This document shows positions 29,628-33,682 of a DNA stretch of 33,682 bases, one piece after another (the first letter of the stretch is position 1; each line of letters starts with the position of its first letter). Position numbers and translations under genes: made by a program. The notes under the pieces were generated by a model that worked only from the letters and a program-made list of their open reading frames with translations, did no database searches and had not been told where the DNA came from. The stretch is from a virus: positions 1 to 33,682 of the IMG/VR virus record IMGVR_UViG_3300001533_000912; one strand, written 5' to 3'.

Positions 29628-29896
29628 ACCTCCGCTTCGCTGTTATTGGGGATGTACCTGAGCGTATGGGATGAACTGAACTTGATGCCGTCATCATCTA
29701 TCCTAACCCGCATCTCATGTATCTTCGCACCCTTGCGAGGCAAATATGGTATAGGTTCAATCTGATTTCCATGTGTCGCTACCATTCGGTATAATAGGGT
29801 CTTGAGGTGCTTCGCCTCTTCTTGGATTGCCTCGTAATCCATTATGAGCGCATGGAGATCTTTACGGAGTTTGGTGGCGTTATTCTGATTTGCCAT
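29624..29896 (-). CDS. small coiled-coil protein (90 aa)
   Basis: The start at 29896 was chosen because the sequence around it (ACCT-ATG-GCAAATCAGAATAAC) is the same as at the start of the gene at 30188; ATGs at 29941 and 29953 are possible. It begins MANQNNATKLRKDLHALIMD and forms a helical region to ~45, then a charged beta part (EMRVRIDDDGIKFSSSHTLR). Its 5' end is embedded in a leftover of the neighbouring gene family (see finding on the duplicated junction). The function is unknown. Confidence 0.6.
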   Translation of the reverse strand: MANQNNATKLRKDLHALIMDYEAIQEEAKHLKTLLYRMVATHGNQIEPIPYLPRKGAKIHEMRVRIDDDGIKFSSSHTLRYIPNNSEAEV

Positions 29897-29910
29897 AGGT
29901 TTTGTTGTAA
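29873..29910 (-). repeat. duplicated gene-junction sequence, copy 1
   Basis: 38 bases that match 30165-30202 at 36 positions. It includes the end of an ancestral frame (..YNKTYGKSE-stop) and the start MANQNN of the next gene. Confidence 0.75.
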
Positions 29911-29930
29911 CTTTCTTCTGTTTGATCCTG

Positions 29931-30188
29931 TTATTCTCCATGCTTACATCCATTCAAAAAAATATCCACGAACTCCGAGGCTTCACGGTCGTCATGTCCC
30001 AGAATATTGTGGGATTCAGCCGTGTAATCCATCAGCGACTGGACGAGGTTGGTAAGTTGCTCCCGATACATATCACGGGCTTCTCCGATAATTCCGAACC
30101 ACTCTTCATCAGGTATGGTGTCAGGTGGAAATTTCGGTAGTTTGCTGATTAGCCAATCTACTGCGGTGGTGTTATTCTGATTTGCCAT
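29931..30188 (-). CDS. small early protein, paralogue of the fragmented gene upstream (85 aa)
   Basis: Starts MANQNNTTAVDWLISKLPKF and continues with a helical, acidic body (EARDMYREQLTNLVQSLMDY) to NGCKHGE-stop. The TAVDWL start and the REQ...SLMDY helix resemble a family of short proteins common in Bacteroidota phages, whose members usually end in YYNET-like tails. The same frame continues past the stop with QDQTEESYNKTYGKSE and another stop, which is that tail. So a nonsense mutation seems to have shortened the protein. The function of the family is unknown. Confidence 0.6.
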   Translation of the reverse strand: MANQNNTTAVDWLISKLPKFPPDTIPDEEWFGIIGEARDMYREQLTNLVQSLMDYTAESHNILGHDDREASEFVDIFLNGCKHGE

Positions 30189-30202
30189 AGGTTTCGTTGT
30201 AA
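30165..30202 (-). repeat. duplicated gene-junction sequence, copy 2
   Basis: Partner of 29873-29910. Here it spans the end of the fragmentary gene (..YYNETYGKSE-stop) and the start MANQNN of the gene at 30188. A further 21-base identity (30151-30171 and 30331-30351) extends the paralogy into the coding part. Confidence 0.75.
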
Positions 30203-30365
30203 TACATGTCATACAATTCTGCCGTTGTTTTCCTGTAATTTTTATCATAAGTTTGTTTACTCATTGCAGTTCCCATCTCAAAAACTTCGGGCTCATGGGT
30301 TCTGATAAATTAGATTGTACCTTCTCTCGAAGCCAATCTACTGCGGTGGTGGTTGTGTTGCTCAT
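30172..30365 (-). pseudogene. fragmented member of the AVDWL...YYNETYGK family
   Basis: Two abutting ORFs, 30365-30261 (MSNTTTTAVDWLREKVQSNL, 34 aa) and 30264-30172 (MSKQTYDKNYRKTTAELYDM to YYNETYGKSE, 30 aa), look like the N- and C-terminal halves of one ~64-residue protein. The frame of the second half is open upstream (THEPEVFEMGTA) to about 30320, so a -1 shift or one-base indel near 30300-30330 would join them. ATGA coupling of two separate peptides is the alternative. Confidence 0.5.
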
Positions 30366-30367
30366 AT

Positions 30368-31231
30368 TCAATTCGGTTTAACTCTCAAACTCTGCTTCCA
30401 ATCGAGGTCGGGGGGTATTTGGTTTTCTGCCGATTTAAATAAATAAGCATTATGGCTTTTGACAATCCACATACTTCCACAATCCCGATTGTTAAATACA
30501 TGCGCTACAGTTCCCTCCGGTGCTTTCGACCAATCGGGCATGTACGGGTCAGGGACGGCATCTACTATCTCATGGGTTGTCGCCTTGTATTGGATTTTGC
30601 GGATGGGCAGATATTTGCCGACAAATATAATGTAATCCGAAGTGAATCCCACTGGTGCTTCGTTTACGCCTCCGAATAATTCCACCTTGACAAACTTCTC
30701 ATGTTCGCCTTCCTCGCAGAACTCGTAGCCTTCGGGGAGGAGGTGGGGGTAGTCGGGTTCATGTAGCTTCTCCTCAAGTGGGGGCTGAATTAAATCAAGT
30801 TCATATTCATAGTGAATGATTTCGGGTTGCTTCGCCTCGGGTCGCATTTCAAGTGTTTCAGTCCAATCTTTATCTGATGGTGGATGGTTCGGGATTAACT
30901 TGTATGTATCATCAATCTCTCCAAGCATCCACTCTGAATTATCTATAAATGGCTCACTGCTAAACCAATTCCAAATACCGCTTTTATCCATCGCTTTATG
31001 TGTAGCCCATTCGGGGGCATCCTTCCAGTCGGGGATGAAGTCGGGTTTGATGGGGTCGCAACTGTTCGGGATTTCCGAAGAGTTTAAATTAATAGCCATT
31101 GACAAGTAATCAGGATGTGACAATCCTAACTCGCCCTCAATCGTTGTCAATCGTTCATTTGTGTTCCGATTCGCCACTTTCAAGCGGGAGATTTCGGCTT
31201 CAAGTATTGCAATTCGTTCTTTGTTTTTCAT
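30368..31231 (-). CDS. hypothetical protein with coiled coil and duplicated domain (287 aa)
   Basis: The start is set at the ATG giving MKNKERIAILEAEISRLKVA, the beginning of an N-terminal coiled coil to ~45. Two similar segments follow: ~71-138 (IPDWKDAPEWATHKAMDKSG ... KDWTETLEMRP) and ~230-285 (MPDWSKAPEGTVAHVF ... LDWKQSLRVKP). Each starts with PDWxxAPE, has a central Trp, and ends DWxxxLxxxP, which indicates internal duplication. Between them is an acidic Pro/Glu-rich part (PPLEEKLHEPDYPHLLPEGY). No enzyme motif is seen. A protein-binding or adaptor function is possible. It lies in the early operon, four bases after the YopX-like gene. Confidence 0.65.
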   Translation of the reverse strand: MKNKERIAILEAEISRLKVANRNTNERLTTIEGELGLSHPDYLSMAINLNSSEIPNSCDPIKPDFIPDWKDAPEWATHKAMDKSGIWNWFSSEPFIDNSEWMLGEIDDTYKLIPNHPPSDKDWTETLEMRPEAKQPEIIHYEYELDLIQPPLEEKLHEPDYPHLLPEGYEFCEEGEHEKFVKVELFGGVNEAPVGFTSDYIIFVGKYLPIRKIQYKATTHEIVDAVPDPYMPDWSKAPEGTVAHVFNNRDCGSMWIVKSHNAYLFKSAENQIPPDLDWKQSLRVKPN

Positions 31232-31235
31232 GTGA

Positions 31236-31631
31236 TTATGGTTTAAATGTGTTGCCTGTGATTTGTAATTGCCATCCAAGTTCTGATACCCGACTTAATA
31301 AGCCCCATCTTGCCCCATCCAAAAGGTCAGGCAAATGGAATAAACAAAACGATCCGTTATCAAAGCCTACAATATATTCATTCCTTGTCCTGCCTATGCC
31401 ATCAATCAAGCGCACCCGCATCCCCTCAAATACCCTATTCCCATTTTTATCACACAACCCCGTGAACTGCCCAACGCTGTCGGGGTGGACTTCAACGACA
31501 TGAGCGCCTAATCGCTTAATGCCAATCGGAACGACTTTACTTGTGCCGTCATGTGCATCATGCACCAAATCACCCTCAACCCACTTGTTTAGGGCTTCTG
31601 AATAGCCTCTGAATAATATCTCTCGTTTCAT
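31236..31631 (-). CDS. YopX-like protein
   Basis: A 131-residue protein with the layout of the YopX family: an N-terminal MKREILFRGYSEALNKWVEG (R-x-W-x-x-G strand), then SVGQFTGLCDKNGNRVFEG (the diagnostic V/S-x-GQ[FY]TGL-x-DKNG-x-x-[IV][YF]EG) and a beta-rich C-terminal part with VGFDNGSFCL. YopX proteins are very common in phages and of unknown function; the fold is a small beta-barrel. The gene sits tightly in the leftward operon. Confidence 0.85.
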   Translation of the reverse strand: MKREILFRGYSEALNKWVEGDLVHDAHDGTSKVVPIGIKRLGAHVVEVHPDSVGQFTGLCDKNGNRVFEGMRVRLIDGIGRTRNEYIVGFDNGSFCLFHLPDLLDGARWGLLSRVSELGWQLQITGNTFKP

Positions 31632-31634
31632 AAC

Positions 31635-31970
31635 CTAATCAATAAATCTAATGTGAAACATATTGCCTGAACGGGGCTGAATTACCATATCTTTACCCCT
31701 ATGGCTACCGCCTTGGAATATGATGTGTTCACCACTAACATCAACCCTTACGGTTACATATCCATTTTGCCCGTTTACATTGAATTCAATTTGTGAACCG
31801 TTGCCCATTGGGTGCTTATCCATCAATACCCCTAAATAAGTGTTTGTTTCCTCTTCTCCTGATTCCTGCTTGATTCTCTGCTCAAGTGATTGAGTATGGT
31901 TTTTCAATTTATTGATTTCCGATTGTGCCCACTTTGGGAGTTTATCGAATTGTTCCTGGGTGTAGTTCAT
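31635..31970 (-). CDS. conserved phage hypothetical protein (111 aa)
   Basis: An N-terminal helix MNYTQEQFDKLPKWAQSEIN and coiled-coil stretch (KNHTQSLEQRIKQESG), then a beta-rich C-terminal part (YVTVRVDVSGEHIIFQGG, NMFHIRFID). The opening 'LPKWAQxEIxxL' is common among short phage proteins of unknown role. GGAG lies nine bases before the ATG. The protein is probably soluble. Confidence 0.65.
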   Translation of the reverse strand: MNYTQEQFDKLPKWAQSEINKLKNHTQSLEQRIKQESGEEETNTYLGVLMDKHPMGNGSQIEFNVNGQNGYVTVRVDVSGEHIIFQGGSHRGKDMVIQPRSGNMFHIRFID

Positions 31971-32005
31971 ATTAATTATTCTCCTTTTTCGTTAATGATT
32001 TTTGA

Positions 32006-32392
32006 TTAATCATTGTAATCCACAACCCCGAATTGATTGCGCTTTATAATCCTACTTGGGTCTGACGCCCGCATTTTATCAAATGCTGATCTAATCCCGT
32101 GCCTAAAGACAACTGCCACAAAATTTTTAGCTGAGCCAACCTGCGCTCCCGAATATCCCGAATTGGGCTTCGTTGCAACTGATTCAACAATGGATTTAAC
32201 ATAAAATAAAAAATCTTCCTCCGCAACATCTCGTGTATCTTCTGCTATTTTCGCAAGCGATACAAATACTATTTCCTGAATAGTATTTTCATAACCCTCT
32301 CCCATTCCTCCCATAGAAACGGTTTCAACTTCTTTGCCGGATAGAATATCTTCTACCCATGCCTTAATTTCTGCTTTAATTTCTTTTGTCAT
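32006..32392 (-). CDS. hypothetical protein (128 aa)
   Basis: A helical protein (MTKEIKAEIKAWVEDILSGK, IVFVSLAKIAEDTRDVAEED) with a Ser/Gly-rich loop (NSGYSGAQVGSAK) and VFRHGIRSAFDKMRASDPSR. No signal peptide or membrane part. The stop lies within a weak inverted repeat (AATGATT/AATCATT, 31994-32014). No family is recognised. Confidence 0.6.
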   Translation of the reverse strand: MTKEIKAEIKAWVEDILSGKEVETVSMGGMGEGYENTIQEIVFVSLAKIAEDTRDVAEEDFLFYVKSIVESVATKPNSGYSGAQVGSAKNFVAVVFRHGIRSAFDKMRASDPSRIIKRNQFGVVDYND

Positions 32393-32400
32393 TTTGTGTT

Positions 32401-32754
32401 TTATTTAATTTCTGTATTCGCATTCCTAAGCTGCTGATTCTGCCACCTGCGGAAATCATCGCAGTAGTACTTCATTATTCCCATTTGCCCACTTGAGGTC
32501 ATGAGGTCTGCAAGCATATCGTTTTCCCGATTCAGTCTGTTATTTGCCCGAAGCAGTTTTATATTATACGACAAATTCGCTCTGGCCTCCCTGTTCCATT
32601 TCTTCATCTGGTGGAATGTGGCGAAGTTCAATATTATCAGGAATGCCATCACGAATACAGCAACCCGAAATCGCAGGTAATAATACAGGGGTTCATCTCC
32701 TTTATCGGTGAGCATGATGATGTAAGTGCGGAGCTTGGTGAGTACTGCTTTCAT
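32401..32754 (-). CDS. small membrane protein with coiled coil (117 aa)
   Basis: A basic N-terminus (MKAVLTKLRTYIIMLTDKGD) is followed by a hydrophobic helix at ~31-46 (VAVFVMAFLIILNFATF) and then a long polar coiled coil (REARANLSYNIKLLRANNRL). Single-pass topology with a cytoplasmic or periplasmic coiled coil resembles an inner spanin (Rz-like), but it lies in the early operon and no outer-spanin partner is adjacent. The start overlaps the upstream stop (ATGA). Confidence 0.6.
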   Translation of the reverse strand: MKAVLTKLRTYIIMLTDKGDEPLYYYLRFRVAVFVMAFLIILNFATFHQMKKWNREARANLSYNIKLLRANNRLNRENDMLADLMTSSGQMGIMKYYCDDFRRWQNQQLRNANTEIK

Positions 32755-33290
32755 GGCTTCACATCGCTAAGGTTAAACACAATACCCATGTATATCTCAT
32801 TGTCTATACACATCAGGTTGCGATCGGCTGATTCCATTTCGAAGCCGTGCTTACCGAATCGAAAGAATACATCTTGCTTTCTGCAATCATTTGCGAACGA
32901 AGTAAGGTCTGCTGTGCAATACAGCAAATCATCCTTACCGTGCTGTGTGTCATGCGGTATCTCCTTGCGTAGTATGTCTTCATAGGTCAAGATTTCAAAT
33001 TTCACCCACCCCTCACCATCAGGGCGGTTGTCGAGGCAGAAGGCGTCTGTGTATTTCCAGCCAATTACATCGTTTTCAAAGTGAACTTCAACCCGACTAC
33101 CCTGCAACTTGCTGAGGTACTTCATGTACTCGTCGAAATTGTCGAAGTTGAATGCGATAGCCTTGCCATCACTGGTTACATAGAACTCGCAGTAGTCACG
33201 CTCGGATAGACCAGCATTGATTAGTTCTGCGTAGTTCGGGTGACCGGGGTCAAGGAATAGTTCCGTGCGTTTTTTGGTTTTGGTTGTCAT
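32751..33290 (-). CDS. hypothetical protein (179 aa)
   Basis: A soluble mixed alpha/beta protein (MTTKTKKRTELFLDPGHPNY, then DGKAIAFNFDNFDEYMKYLS, and a C-terminal RFGKHGFEMESADRNLMCID). The N-terminus is basic. No domain is recognised. Coupled by ATGA to the repeat-protein gene upstream and to the membrane-protein gene downstream. Confidence 0.6.
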   Translation of the reverse strand: MTTKTKKRTELFLDPGHPNYAELINAGLSERDYCEFYVTSDGKAIAFNFDNFDEYMKYLSKLQGSRVEVHFENDVIGWKYTDAFCLDNRPDGEGWVKFEILTYEDILRKEIPHDTQHGKDDLLYCTADLTSFANDCRKQDVFFRFGKHGFEMESADRNLMCIDNEIYMGIVFNLSDVKP

Positions 33291-33682
33291 GATATTACTT
33301 CTGTTACAGTGAATTTCCCGTCATTAAACTCCCCTTTATATGGAGTATTTGGCTTAATTCCGTTTTCGCCAACGTATTCTATGTGCTTGCGGTAGCGATT
33401 GCCATCCCAGTATTTCCAGCACAATAAAGCCCCATGCCCTCCGGTAATGGTTGCACTATGCCCTCCGGTAACGGTTGCCCCAAACCCTCCGGTAATGGTT
33501 GCACTATGCCCTCCGGTAATGGTTGCATAATCCCCTCCGGTAATGGTTGCCTCATCACCTCCGGTAATGGTTGCATAATCCCCTCCAGTAACGATTGCCA
33601 TATGCCCTCCGGTAATGGTTGCATAATCCCCTCCGGTAATGGTTGCCATATGCCCTCCGGTAATGGTTGCCCTATCCCCTCC
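33287..33682 (-). CDS. octapeptide-repeat protein, beta-solenoid-like, 5'-incomplete
   Basis: The frame is open to the right edge, giving 131 residues. Ten full units of eight residues follow the pattern A-T-I-T-G-G-x-x, where x-x is HM, DY, DE, HS, FG or HG. The C-terminus is a non-repeat domain (ALLCWKYWDGNRYRKHIEYV and GENGIKPNTPYKG), which resembles the end domain of other phage proteins with the same repeats. An internal ATG in the repeats gives a 120-residue reading but is not a likely start. Regular TxTGG repeats suggest a flat beta-helix. The function is unknown. Coupled by ATGA to the next gene. Confidence 0.75.
   Translation of the reverse strand, partial: GGDRATITGGHMATITGGDYATITGGHMAIVTGGDYATITGGDEATITGGDYATITGGHSATITGGFGATVTGGHSATITGGHGALLCWKYWDGNRYRKHIEYVGENGIKPNTPYKGEFNDGKFTVTEVIS
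33431..33682 (-). repeat. 24-bp tandem repeats coding for ATITGGxx
   Basis: 252 bases of 24-base units (GGTTGCxxxxxCCCTCCGGTAAT on the plus strand), ten and a half copies within the window and continuing beyond it. Most variation falls in the two variable codons. A few units differ at the third base (ACGGTT for ATGGTT). Confidence 0.9.

Noticed and set aside
32401-32754. Inner spanin (Rz-like) call for the TM plus coiled-coil protein
   Set aside because: The topology fits, but the gene is in the early operon, far from the lysis candidates, and has no overlapping outer-spanin lipoprotein.
33431-33682. CRISPR-like array of 24-bp repeats
   Set aside because: There are no unique spacers, and the 24-bp period encodes an exact 8-residue protein repeat.
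1-33682. Prophage or temperate lifestyle (integrase, repressor, att sites)
   Set aside because: No integrase, repressor or attachment-like repeat is visible. The window is incomplete, so a lysogeny module outside it cannot be excluded.

Overview
This window reads as part of the genome of a siphovirus-type tailed phage (Caudoviricetes) that infects a Bacteroidota host. The host call rests on several promoter-like sites matching the Bacteroidota -7 box TAnnTTTG (for example 971-978, 6944-6951, 17064-17071, 22319-22326, 24137-24144), AT-rich spacers, and structural and small early proteins of types I associate with Bacteroidota phages. The siphovirus call rests on a tape-measure protein preceded by a tail-assembly chaperone with a -1 slippery run. 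No integrase, repressor, rRNA, tRNA or CRISPR array is visible. Both ends cut through genes, so the genome continues on both sides.

Layout. (1) 1-4391, minus strand: replication and recombination genes. In transcription order they are a RusA-like resolvase, a zinc-finger protein, a replisome organizer, a DnaB-type helicase, two small proteins, a conserved phage protein and a YqaJ-type nuclease (partial). The zinc-finger and organizer genes are each preceded by a copy of the same ~75-nt inverted-repeat leader element. The organizer gene carries 11-bp iterons beside an AT-rich repeat tract and may hold the replication origin. (2) 4432-28926, plus strand: packaging and virion genes. Small and large terminase come first, then a minus-strand three-gene cassette (6294-6924) that looks like an inserted moron. 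After it come the tail chaperone, tape measure, a hydrophobic tail-tip protein, a very large tail protein with a beta-propeller, further tail proteins, portal, MuF-like head protein, exported proteins, a holin-like protein with a DUF5675-like protein, scaffold-like protein, major capsid protein, head-tail connector candidates and small membrane proteins. Tail genes precede the portal and capsid, a rotated order compared with lambda-like phages. (3) 28932-28966: a terminator between the convergent blocks. (4) 29034-33682, minus strand: a tightly packed early operon of small accessory genes (YopX-like, conserved hypotheticals, membrane proteins), ending in a 5'-incomplete gene of 8-residue ATITGGxx repeats.

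Working together, the minus-strand blocks supply replication, recombination and host-interaction functions. The plus-strand block packages DNA (TerS/TerL through the portal), builds head and tail, and lyses the cell. The putative capsid gene and an internal gene at 17133 have their own promoter-like site and structured 5' leader, as expected for the most abundant virion proteins. Several genes show frame breaks (near 23363-23385, 28094-28146 and 30290-30330) or an in-frame fusion across what looks like an intergenic promoter (17041-17132). These are either real recoding or decay events, or indel errors in the assembly.
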